This document shows, in pieces, positions 10,775 through 20,555 of a stretch of DNA of 64,000 nucleotides. Origin of the DNA: Thereva unica (taxonomy: Eukaryota > Arthropoda > Insecta > Diptera > Therevidae); assembly GCA_949987705.1 (NCBI GenBank), contig OX465283.1, forward strand, positions 71,557,720-71,621,719, read 5' to 3'. The notes under the pieces are model-generated. The model made no database searches and was not told the DNA's origin. It worked only from the letters and a program-made list of their open reading frames with translations. Numbering within the stretch: position 1 is the stretch's first letter; every line of letters begins with the position of its first letter. Both the position numbers and the translations under genes were made by a program.

Positions 10775-11100
10775 GCCCCGGCTTCACCGACCTCAGTTTA
10801 ATAATGTTCAGTTCAATCCACAGCCAGTTCGTGCTTGCGAACAGTCCAGTTCGTGCTTGAAATTGTTGTTGCTTTTTCGTCAGTAGTCAGAAATACAAAA
10901 GCCCACTGGAACTAATCCAGTTGATTACTCTCTTTTGAGCGAGCTTTTACTTTCAACTACAGTCCAAGACCGGTTATGCGAACTGAGGTTTGTTTATACT
11001 CTGTTGAATATGTTGAAATTATACGCGAATTGAGCCGAGGCTAGTATTTCAGTTCGCCAATTTGCTGGAACTTATGCAGTTCTGCCGGTGGAGCCGGGGT
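10775..11100. mobile_element. Candidate small inverted-repeat element inside the gypsy remnant
   Basis: GCCCCGGCTTCACCGACCTC at 10775 and the inverse of the right end ACCCCGGCTCCACCGGCAGA at 11100 match at most positions. The body holds repeats of CAGTTCGTGCTTG. No clear target duplication was found, so the boundaries are uncertain. If real, it accounts for part of the gap between the RNase H and integrase parts of the gypsy element. Confidence 0.5.
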
Positions 11101-11589
11101 ATTTCTTTGAGGCCTTTCAAAAAGTTTTCCGAATACGTAAGGCAGATACTTCTCCATTTCAATTCAAATAAGGTTTCTCTAGTAGGGCCATTATTAAAAA
11201 CTAATAATGCATACCTGAATTTTTTTGAGCGGTGTTCATGAGGAAACTTTTTCGGCATGCCCCGCATATGCTTCATGGGGTTCTCATGGGAAATCTTGGA
11301 AAATCCCTCTTTCGGGATGCTCTGAGGCAATCCCTTTTTAAATGCTAGTCTGGTGGAGTTTAAAAAGGTTAGACTATGCTTCTCTTAATAGCTCTAATTT
11401 AATATATTTAGTTTTCGTATGAAAAGCTTTGCTCATGTGCGGCACCTGCCCACATTCTTTCGTTGCCAGCGACCGAGATAGTCCTCCGACGTTTTGGGTT
11501 TTCAGGTGTACATGAAATATTTTAGATGTGGATTTCCCCAATCAAAGCGAAAGTGCGTGTGCACTTTTCCTTGCATCCCCATGCGTTCC

Positions 11590-12760
11590 GCCGCACTTTG
11601 TCACGGCGGTTACCAGACTTGCGTTTCGCGAGTGGGTTCATATTCCATCGGACATCACCACGTACCGGAGACCCTGCTGGCGATTATCTAACGTGGATGC
11701 TATGGATCGCAGCGCAGTTGACCACGTCGCTCATTGGGTCTGCTCACGTGTCTCCACGAGCTTCGCATGTTGGCGTGTGGAAAACCTTAGCCAGACTACG
11801 AGCCAAATAGTTTTGGCCGGGAATGGTCCCGCAGGTTCGAGAGTTGTTGTCACAGTGTGACGTTTGCAAGTCCACAAAGGATCCTAATTCGACCACCTAG
11901 GGTGATCCCATGGAGGTGTCTAGACCCTTCCAATTCTTGTATATAGATTTCTTGGGTCCCTATTCCCGGGCGAAGAAAGGCCACACGGTAGTGTTCGTCG
12001 TCCTGGATGCCTACATCAAGCTCGTATTTCTCAACCCAGTGGCCGCTGAGACCACTTCGGCCTCCGTCAAGTTTCTTGAGCAAACCGTGTTTCATACCTT
12101 TGGAGACCCTGAAACTGTCTTCACCGACAATGGCCGGCAGTCCGCCCCAAGGAGTTTGCCATGTTGTTAAATGATTACGGGGTGCAACATGCTCGCCGTG
12201 TATTCGCCTCACCCCAACGCTTCAGAGCGGGTGTATCGATCGGTCCTATCCGTCATCAAGTTCGTATCTGAAAGAAGATCATCGTCAGTGGGATAGATAT
12301 CTTTCGTCCATAGAATGTGCTCTTCGTAGTTCCCCCGCAAAGCGATTGGTATGTCCCCGTATCAGGCCCTGTTTGGTAGTCATATGATCCTACACGGATC
12401 AGCATATCCAGTCCTGAAGAAACTGAACGTTTTCTAGGGGGGAGATATAGCCTTTGTGCCCTTGGACCGCCTGCAGTTAACGGGTCCAACTTAATTTAGC
12501 CACCGCGCACACCCGGCATGAGAACCGGTACAACTTGCTTAGCCTCGTGGTCGATTTTCAGCCCGGAGAAGAGGTATTTCGTAGAACCTCTGAGTGAGCA
12601 ACCGGGCCAGTTGCTTTAATGCCAAACTGGCACCCAAATTTGCGAAAGCCCGAATACGCACAAGAATTGGAAATAGTATTTGTGAATTGAAGGACTTGCG
12701 TGGTAAGCTTCTGGGGACCTATTATGCCAAAGACCTGCCTTAGTATAACGTCGAAGCAAT
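11590..12760 (+). pseudogene. Ty3/gypsy integrase region, frameshifted
   Basis: Landmarks appear in the order expected for retrotransposon integrase: a zinc-binding part (AH...SH near 11741-11770 and CDVC near 11857), then the core with YIDFLGPYSRAKKG (first acidic residue), VFTDNGRQ (second) and NASERVYRSV (third, glutamate). Later come YQALFGSHMI and a C-terminal tail with a FQPGEEVFRR-like segment, then GTYYAKD. At least three frame changes and several stops break the frame (near 11800, 12150 and 12230). Integrase would insert the cDNA copy into the genome; this copy is dead. No LTRs were identified. Confidence 0.85.
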
Positions 12761-13917
12761 CACGTCCCGGAGTAGTCCTCAGAAGGCATCACGCCGGCTT
12801 CACCGGTCTGTAATAGGGTGCCTTTGGTCGGTTTAGGTAGCTCCCCTAGCGGACGGTACACCTCCTTATCTTTGTTGGTCGTCTGGGGCCAAGTTCCCAG
12901 ATTGGATACCAACAGGTGCTGCCAGACCAGTCCGAGCATTTTAACCCTCGGACGTTCTGGTGAATTCTAGACGGTTCTAGGGACACGGAAGGGGACAATA
13001 TGGTATTGCCTCCGGCCTGATCCTTGGTTCTTAACACGGCCCTGCGGCAGATCCACCCACCACCTCCCAGGCGGACCACGCCCACTTCTATTGGATGATC
13101 TTTCTTTTCTTTTCTTTCAACCCGTAAAGAGGAGCCTGCCTACTAGCCCTACATTTGTGCTTTAAGTTTGAAATGATTGTTTTTGTTCAATATTTACCTT
13201 ACTTTGATACCCGGAATATTAGTTTGAAGGTGTTAGCCTTAATGCAGTGCAATTACCCCAACCAGGATATGAGTCCGCTAGAGTTATTCATCCGTTAGAT
13301 TTTGTTCCTGGTTTGTAAGTTTTACTTTTACTAATACCGGAGTATACGCGGTTCCTTCCACTCTGGTGGTACTATAGCCCACCACACAACGTTTACACAG
13401 TGATCTAAGCCACATTTGCCGTAGTCGATAAGGTTGTCTAGTTTGTTTTGTATAAGAATATTATATGGTTGTTTGTTTTTTTTTTGGTTGTCAGCGGACT
13501 TGTAGATTTTTGTAGTTATTCACAATATAAACGCTTTCAGCATGACCGGCTAAAAGGTACAGGGCAAGCTAGCAGTGATATGAACTCCTCCTCCGCATCA
13601 AGTTTCGGTTGCAGGCTCCCTCCAGTGTCTCCTTCATAGGTGCTCCGCTTCCGCCTCTAGAGAGGGGTGCTCACCAGCACCAAAGTCTAGTAATAACAAG
13701 TCTTTCATCTTCATACAAAATTTTCCCCCCGTTAGTTGTGTGCGTGCATATATGAACATCACTGCTGAGCAAAAATCAACGCATACTTCGTGAATTCAGC
13801 GAGACAAAGCCAGATTCTCTCTTACGATAAAGTATGCAGAACAGAAAAGGAAAGAAAATTGAATCAGCTGTTTTCTTTCATAAATCAAAACAAACGTGCA
13901 AATATGCACCAATACAT
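12761..13917. other. Gypsy 3' region or flanking DNA, not resolved
   Basis: The first part is GC-rich like the gypsy remnant (for example 12840-13085) and then returns to AT-rich at about 13090 after a CTTTTCTTTTCTTTC run. An LTR could lie here, but I found no second copy to define one. Confidence 0.3.
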
Positions 13918-13920
13918 TAA

Positions 13921-14282
13921 GGGTGAGTTGCACCAAATCATTGATTAAAGTTATTGTTAAAATTAACTTTAACGATAACAAAGTTGTTAAAGTTCCAGTT
14001 TGTAAAAATGAGTTGCACCACCCAACCGTTTGTTAAAGTTATCGTTAACGGCTACTTTGATTTAAATTTACATTTTTGTGTATTTATAAGTTTCACAGTT
14101 TGTGAGTTTATTAAAAATGGCACCCCTGTCGGGTCCGTGCGAATTTGCCTGGTTAAAGTTAACGTTAAATGTTACGTCATGTTAACAATTGTTAAACGGT
14201 GCAACTCCCGTTTTGTCTAACCGGAGATTTGACAACCGATTTAGCTTTTGTTACGGTTAAAGTTAGTTGGTGCAATTCACCC
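13921..14282. mobile_element. PIF/Harbinger-like small element (first of a chain of four)
   Basis: Terminal inverted repeats GGGTGAGTTGCACCAA and, inverse at the right, GGGTGAATTGCACCAA differ at one base. Flanks are TAA at 13918-13920 and 14283-14285. Internal repeats of GTTAAAGTT are present. There is no transposase. The right-hand TAA is also the left-hand TAA of the next element. Confidence 0.85.
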
Positions 14283-14285
14283 TAA

Positions 14286-14813
14286 AGCTGCTGATAGAAT
14301 TTCGCTCAAACGCGGTGCGGAAATTGACAGATAGAGTAAAGTGTGTGTATTGCAATGCGAACTAACGAGATGTGGCTTGAGCACTACGCACACACCGCGT
14401 AAGTTGCTTTACTTTCTTCTTCTGGCGCGTTGCCGCGCGGTCCAGTGTAAAAAAGTTGTTTGTGTGTGTGTGTTTTGAGTCGTGTTTTGGTGTTGGTGGG
14501 CATTTTGTTTATGTTTCGAATCGTGTGCTGGTGAAGGGGATAAGAAATTTGTTGAATTTCATAATTATTTCGAAATTGTGGTGATGGAATTAATACCTAG
14601 AACAAATACAAGTCCTGTAGGATAGAAAATTAATACGCAAATCATACAGCTTTTTCAATTTATTTCGTATCACGTCCACTTGTCACTTTGATTTTTAGGT
14701 TGTCTCAAAGTCGGTACGCGACACCAGCACGGCGACTTTGTGTCAGTGAAAAATCCGCGCACACCGCGAAGCCAATGTCCGCACCGCGTTTGAGCGAAAT
14801 TCTATCACCAGCT
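14286..14813. mobile_element. PIF/Harbinger-like small element (second of the chain)
   Basis: AGCTGCTGATAGAATTTCGC at the left is matched by the inverse AGCTGGTGATAGAATTTCGC at the right, and the match runs on through CTCAAACGCGGTGCGGA. Flanks are TAA at 14283-14285 and 14814-14816. The body includes a TG run at 14459-14474. There is no transposase. Because a TAA is shared with the element before, one of the two inserted into the target duplication of the other. Confidence 0.85.
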
Positions 14814-14862
14814 TAAGTTTACTCCCATATAAACTCATAAAAATTTAGCTGTTTAGTTGTAT

Positions 14863-15737
14863 CAAGACCCTCTCAACTACAGGCCTCGTAGATGTATTTT
14901 TCGTGGTGGTGGTAATGGTCCCAAAAGTCACCACACACCGGAGTAACATGGCGCGGAAGCCGTACGCGCAGAATTTTTGTGTTTATTTTGCAGTAAAAAG
15001 TGATAAAATATTGTATTTTAACACTTTTAACTGCACTTGGATTTATCAGTGAATAGTTTTTTAGTGATTTCATTAAAAAAAATAAAACAAATTTGGTGAT
15101 TAAGTGTGTTTAAGTGTTCAAATTGTTAAGGCGATCAACTTTTTTTTCACATTCACGGTGTTTTTTCATGTTTATTTACGAAAAAAATGTTGAATATTTA
15201 ATGTTTTGTGTAGTTATGGAATTAAAAGTGATTTTAAAGTGATTAATACATATATTATGATATTATTATTAAAAATATAGGTGCCGAAAAACACTTCTCT
15301 TATTCACTTTTCCATTCGCACTTTTCTGTACTTATATGTTTAGTAATAATTGCAAAATAAATTAATTAATGACTTTAAAATCACTTTTAATTAAATATTC
15401 AGCATATTTTCCCTTAATATACACGAAATAAACACCGCGAATGTAAAATAAATTGATCACCTCAACAATTAAGACACCAAAAATACACTAAATCACTATT
15501 TTTTTATATATTTTTTTATTAAATCACTAAAGAAATAATCACTGATAATCCTTGTATGGTTTAAAGCGATAAATTTCAATAATTTACCACTTTTTACCAC
15601 AAAACTATGACGAAAACACTCGCGAACGTACTCTGCGCCATTAAATTCTCAGCAACTGTCAAATTTTGGGACCATTCTCAGCAATTGTTGTATTAGTGCC
15701 CAATAAAACTGCATGGCCTGTAGTTGAGAGGGTCTTG
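14863..15737. mobile_element. Foldback element with ~440-bp inverted arms (third of the chain)
   Basis: CAAGACCCTCTCAACTACAG at 14863 is the inverse of the right end at 15737. Imperfect complementarity continues inward almost to the centre near 15300 (for example TTTAGTGATTT and GATTTTAAAGT blocks in both arms). Flanks are GTTGTAT at 14856-14862 and 15738-15744, a 7-bp duplication. There is no coding capacity. I cannot assign a superfamily with confidence. Confidence 0.8.
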
Positions 15738-15750
15738 GTTGTATCCAAAC

Positions 15751-16451
15751 CAAAGCCTTCTACATTTACAAGCCATGCACAACAAAATTTTACACTCACA
15801 TTCAAAGGTGCATGGGACTTCAATTTTGCTGTCAGACTGTGTGAAGTGCGGTTATGTACGTTTATTGGGAATAAATTATTGGGGATAAAATCTTCTTTAA
15901 ACCAAATAAAAACAAAAATTATGGACATTAATTGTAACATTTATTAACTACATATTATAAAGTTGTGATAATAATGTAAATAATAAATGTAACGTAAATA
16001 ATGTAATGTAAATAATAAATGTAATAAACGAAAATTTTGCTTTTATCTTTATAAAAAAACTATTATTTTTAACAAAAAATCCCGGCACTTTCATTAATAG
16101 AAAACTTTCCGCGGCACGAAACACTTGTTTTCCTCGTTATCAAAAGGATTTTGATATTTTTTTCTCCATTGCCAACATAAACCCCGTAAATCTTATTAAT
16201 AACACTGTTTATTTAAATTGCAAATTTATGACAGGTAAATTGGGTACTTTTTGCATTATTGTACGTTTTTTACATTGATGGAATAGCTCTTATTTTCAAT
16301 AAAATCACACTCGAAACAGCACTTTCCGCGGAACGAAAACTTCTTTCCCTTTGATTTTAATGGGACTTCGATATTTCACGAACTTAAGTTGGGACTTCAT
16401 ACAACCACACACACACACCTACAGCATGGCTTGTAAATATAGAAGGCTTTG
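15751..16451. mobile_element. hAT-like non-autonomous element (fourth of the chain)
   Basis: The 28-bp terminal repeats start CAAAGCCTTCTACATTTACA and differ from the inverse of the other end at one base. They are flanked by a perfect 8-bp duplication ATCCAAAC at 15743-15750 and 16452-16459. Eight-bp duplications point to hAT, but the terminal bases are not diagnostic. There is no transposase. The left duplication overlaps the right duplication of the preceding element by two bases. Confidence 0.85.
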
Positions 16452-16784
16452 ATCCAAACGCATATAAAAATGTTGCATTTTTTCTCTGATAGCCAGACAT
16501 CGTCATTTGAAGAACTTTTGCATATAGCTGTTCGCCTTCCACTCATTAACTATATGAAGATGAAAGACTTGTTAATTTCTAGACTTTGACCAGCACATCG
16601 ATCCGTAGTACCTCAGAAGTCCCAACATTCCACGATCCCACGGCGAGCCAAACTTCTTCGGAGGTCCGAGTTCCGCTTGGATGTTTAATTTATTTGAGAT
16701 TTTTGGTTTGAGTTGCCTTGAAATTTCAGTTTTTTCGTATGTGCGGTTGGCTCTTCGGGGGGGTAGCCGGTGAAAAAAGTCTGG

Positions 16785-16975
16785 TCTAAGCTTAGACGTC
16801 ACCCTTCATACTATCAGTCCGTCACGTCGTTTACTTCATGGTGTAATGTCCACCAGAAAGCATAGCTCGCAGATAGAAGAAGGATAAGCTAGGTTAAGGG
16901 TAGTCTGGAGGATGCTTGAGGAGGACACAGACACAGTGAGCCTTGCGTTTTAACTGTTGGATGTTGTATGAATCA
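16785..16975 (-). pseudogene. LINE 3' end, minus-strand fragment
   Basis: The plus-strand text CACCCTTCATACTATCAGTCCGTCACGTC and the end of the coding part (GCGTTTTAACTGTTGGATGTTGTATGA) match 6305-6480 and 29445-29610. Only the tail and the last codons remain. Confidence 0.7.
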
Positions 16976-16984
16976 TTTTTTTTA

Positions 16985-17095
16985 GCAGCCGGCTGAGTCA
17001 CAACAGGGGGAGTTACCTGGAGACAGCCTCGCTAGAGTGTTCTGCTTCCTAAAACAAAAGAGAATCCCATTAACCAGCCGCCGAAGACTGTGATG
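16985..17095 (-). mobile_element. SINE fragment
   Basis: CTCGCTAGAGTGTTCTGCTTCCTAAAAC...AACCAGCCG resembles the SINE body at 1728-1780 and 52408-52460 (CTCGCTGGAGTGTTATGCCTCCTGAAAC...AACCAACCG). Head and tail are missing or too decayed to see. Confidence 0.55.
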
Positions 17096-17274
17096 CAGGC
17101 AGTACCAGTCTAGCAAGTGAACAAAGAGGTGCACCGTCCGCTGGGCGAAGAGCCGAGCTAAGTGGATGCCTTATTAGGGCTACCTAACGTGAGTTGTCTG
17201 AGTTGAAACTCTACACTTTAATAGAGCCGATAATGCAGCACTTTAAAGACCTCGTCATAATGATCAAGAATTCA

Positions 17275-17420
17275 TAACGAATCAAATCAATAGGGACTTC
17301 GAACAATCTTCCACAATCCGCATTTCCGAACTCATAGAACAACGTAAAGTAAGGTAAGGATCGTGTAACATCCGACTCCTCTTGACCTAACCAATCTTTC
17401 CTCTAGATATTACCCAACGA
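17275..17420 (+). pseudogene. LINE C-terminal fragment, plus strand
   Basis: TTCCACAATCCGCATTTCCGAACTCATA and the sequence around it match the end of the LINE protein (LWNSLPQSVFPSS) at 44665-44760. The frame is lost. Confidence 0.5.
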
Positions 17421-18180
17421 CCTTAATGGCCCGAAGTACTGGTACACCAAAAAAGGTGATTAGATTAATAAGCTTAGTTTATAGGATTAAAATCTACAAA
17501 TGCATTTATATTAGTACGCACTATTTCAACTATCTAAGCTCGAAAATAAATATGGAAGCAAATAACTAACATGAGACAGCAGAATAAAAAGCAACAATAG
17601 AAAATATTGCAGCCTGTATAATGTTTTGGGATCACCTGGGGATAAAATAAGAATTTTGTGATTGTGATCATTTTTCCGAAACCAAAGGTTACAATTGATT
17701 GGTCATCTAACACTAGCATCGACTGAACGTGAATTAAAAAGAAGTTATCGCAAAATAGTGAAGACCCTTTAGGGTTAAGGTAAAGTTTCAATAAGATCAA
17801 TAACCCATTAAGTATAAGAGAGAGGGGAGGTGCTTAATTTATCAATAACACTTTGTGAACTAATGAATAAATTTTAGAAATATTTGTTTTTTGTTGTTTG
17901 TTGTTTGGTACTCTCTCGTTTGTTTGATTTAATAATTATTCCAAAATAGAGACTTTACGGAAGATCAAGCCATAATTTCCGGTTTATAGTTTAAATTGAT
18001 TTAAAGCAGCATTAGCATAAAGGTTTTTAGGGTTTTTATTTTTTATTTCATAGATAATCACATGCATGCATATGTAATTTAATTTAAAAAAATATGTTCA
18101 GCAACTTTTGTTTCCTTTAGAAGATCTGTGTGGTCTTGAGCTAGCTTATATTTATATATTTTGTTTAATATATTTTAATC
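17421..18180. other. AT-rich stretch with nothing recognised
   Basis: No element ends, protein landmarks or repeats were identified. Confidence 0.35.
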
Positions 18181-18184
18181 GTTC

Positions 18185-18530
18185 TGATCTGATCTTCATA
18201 AATGATCTGCTCTCAATCCACACGAACCCACTTCACAGATTCGCATTACTCCTACGCCTTCGACCATAAAAGACAAGAACGTACCAAATATTGTCTGTTT
18301 GATTGTGAACTTATGGCCACCGTGACAATTTATCTAATTCTTGGCTAGAGCCGCAAGAATCATGTCGAACTCACCGCCTAAAAAAGGGGTACTTTCTCAT
18401 TACTAATAAAATGGTCACCAATATCTACCTTCTGTTTAAGTGGACAGCATGAATCTAATCTAAGAAGATAGGACATTTTGCGGCTCCATTAAAGAGAATG
18501 TAGTAGCCTTGATTGCTATTACCACAGTGA
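18185..18530 (+). pseudogene. LINE reverse transcriptase fragment, plus strand
   Basis: CTTCATAAATGATCTGCTCTCAATCC matches 43870-43895 (FINDLLSIPSN in the fuller copy). It is followed by a degraded match through the catalytic FADD region and the KNRVEFN segment (CGCAAGAATCATGTCGAACTC). It is full of stops. Confidence 0.65.
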
Positions 18531-18650
18531 CTCCATTCATCCAGTGGCGCTACAACAAATTGAGCCTTGGCCTCCTCCGGGTCTAGCTACTGGTCTATTT
18601 CTCGAAATTTCTGCTGCTGCTATTTGTTATGTTCCGGGCTAGTCTTTTTT
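18530..18650 (-). pseudogene. RTE-like LINE, C-terminal fragment
   Basis: CATTCATCCAGTGGCGCTAC.ACAAATTGAGCCTTGG and CTACTGGTCTATTTCTCGAAATTTCTG match 48155-48310 of the other RTE copy. It lies tail to tail with the preceding LINE scrap. Confidence 0.6.
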
Positions 18651-18679
18651 ATTAATTAATTAAGGAATGAGGGGGAATC

Positions 18680-19135
18680 GATATGGTGAGCTCTGCGGCC
18701 AAGTTAGGCCCGTAGCCAACTAGCGGAACAGACTCCGGACAAAGGCAAGAAAGTCTTTAGGTGAATAAGACCGAACTTGAGCGGGACTCATAAACTCTCC
18801 GATAAACGCTCTTCTGCTAAGCCAGATCAGAACAGGACATTCACAAAGAATATGTCTAGGCCCTCTCTGTTTAAAGTGATGGTGCCTTTTAAGGCAAAAA
18901 CTTTAATCTTTAGCCTGTCTAAGACCTGAGACTGATTCCGAACAGGCTAGAGTTAGTCCCTTAATCCACTCCTCTATCAGAGACTTGGAGGTGAACCAAG
19001 AGACTCCACAGAAGGGTTCTGGACTCTGGACCAAAGACTCAGACCCCTCTCTTACGAGGCTGTCTGCATTGGTCAGGCTCTGGAGTACGTCAACACACCC
19101 TGCAACTATTTTGGAAGGCACTCTCACTTGATGGC
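18680..19135 (-). pseudogene. Retroelement RNase H C-terminal remnant
   Basis: The minus strand at 19127-18903 encodes 74 residues including NADSLVREGS, PEPFCGVSW and SLIEEWIKG. These resemble the end of the RNase H domain carried by some LINEs (the family has A.ELAR.G then GPEPFCGIS). A degraded continuation runs to about 18680. It is a different lineage from the RNase H-free LINEs elsewhere in the window. The family assignment below RNase H is inference. Confidence 0.5.
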
Positions 19136-19588
19136 AGCTTGGACGTCAGAACATATTTTAATGTCTTTCAAACCTTTCTCAAGGTTGAGCCTAGCGCAGG
19201 TCTGCATGTATTTCAGTTTGGAAAACAGAGGCCCACATACCCGTTGCAATCAAGGTCTTGGAGTTGGGTCCTGCGACATCAGTCGCTGTACCATGTTCCG
19301 TTTGATAACACTGGTAAACACCGTTTTTGTCACATGAACTTGGTGCTTTTTGATTATGTTTATGTAGCCTCATAACAGAAAAAATATTATTTTGTTCCAG
19401 TCACCCCATTTTTGTAACAGATAGATATATATTTTCCACCTCATATATGTATGTACGTAATTTTTTTGAGTAACGTATCTTCTACGACTAGTAAACACTG
19501 TTCATACAGCTCGCGGTTGTATCTTCTTCGCCATATTCCACCCTCTAACGTTGGGCCTATTACGCACGCTCCAACCTGTTGACTATAC
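19136..19588. other. Unassigned, possibly more of the RNase H-bearing retroelement
   Basis: GC content stays fairly high to about 19370, which may mean older retroelement coding sequence, but I recognise no landmark. Confidence 0.25.
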
Positions 19589-19591
19589 ATA

Positions 19592-20061
19592 AAGCCTGTT
19601 CGCTTACTTAAAATGGGATCCCTCGGGATCCCGAGATTTTTGACAATAAAATTGAAGAGTGGGGATAAAAATATGAAAGTAAGCGAACACCTTCTGGGCT
19701 GTTTTTGGCAAATCTAACCTAGAAATCACTTGGGTCTTCAAATTAATGACATAAAGCTATTGAAACTAATAATTTATGCATGAAATTATTTAAAATCTTG
19801 TTACTAGGCACCAAATAAAGAACTTATTTTCATCAAGTCGTAATCGTTTTGGTTTAACATGATAATTGACAGTTCCATTTGACAATTCAAATACACTACA
19901 AACAGCAATCCGCAATCGCCGGGACTCAAAACCTCTGGCACAAATTGGCAAGAGGGGAAGCGAAAATTTCCCCTCTTTTTCGAGCCCGAAAAAGTAAGCG
20001 AACACGAAATGGGCGCAAATGGGATCCCGAGAGATCCCATTTTGAGTAAACGAACAGGCTT
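19592..20061. mobile_element. Small inverted-repeat element with GGGATCCC palindromes near both ends
   Basis: AAGCCTGTTCGCTTACTTAA at the left matches the inverse AAGCCTGTTCGTTTACTCAA at the right. Both ends continue into AATGGGATC and a GGGATCCC-containing hairpin, and AAGTAAGCGAACA recurs near both ends. Flanks ATA (19589-19591, 20062-20064) suggest a 3-bp duplication. There is no transposase. Confidence 0.75.
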
Positions 20062-20116
20062 ATAGTGTCTCTCTACCACAGCACAGTACTGATCGTATTA
20101 CTATTTTGTAGCGTGA

Positions 20117-20552
20117 AGGTGGATTTACATATCCGACGTTTTTCTGTCGCGCCGCTCTTTTTTACAATTTCGACCAATAGGAAACAATCTCTGCGACATC
20201 TTACCGTCACAGGCAAGAGCTGAACGAACTTCAACTTTTCCTGTGACAGCTTGATAGAAACAGCTGATTGGAAGTAAAATTTGAGGTTATGTGTCATTGA
20301 AATGTTTATTTATTTGAAATTGCTTGGTTTTGCGTGGACTAGAGAGATTTTATTTAAAATGGTTTGTTTGTTAATTTATATTTTTTTGTTACTTTCATTT
20401 TTACTCTCTTCAAGTCCGTTATCAAAATTCACGATTGTTTTTGGCCGCGACAGAATTCGTCATAAATGTAAAACGCATATTGAAAATCTGCGACAGAAAT
20501 GATCAGCTGTGATACGGCGCGACGGAAAAATGTCAGATATGTAAATCCACCT
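20117..20552. mobile_element. Small inverted-repeat element, 39-bp ends
   Basis: AGGTGGATTTACATATCCGA at 20117 is repeated in inverse at 20552 with few changes and extends through TTTTTC.GTCGCGCCG. Possible 3-bp duplication TGA at 20114-20116 and 20553-20555. It is separated from the previous element by only about 50 bp. No coding capacity of its own is visible. Confidence 0.75.
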
Positions 20553-20555
20553 TGA

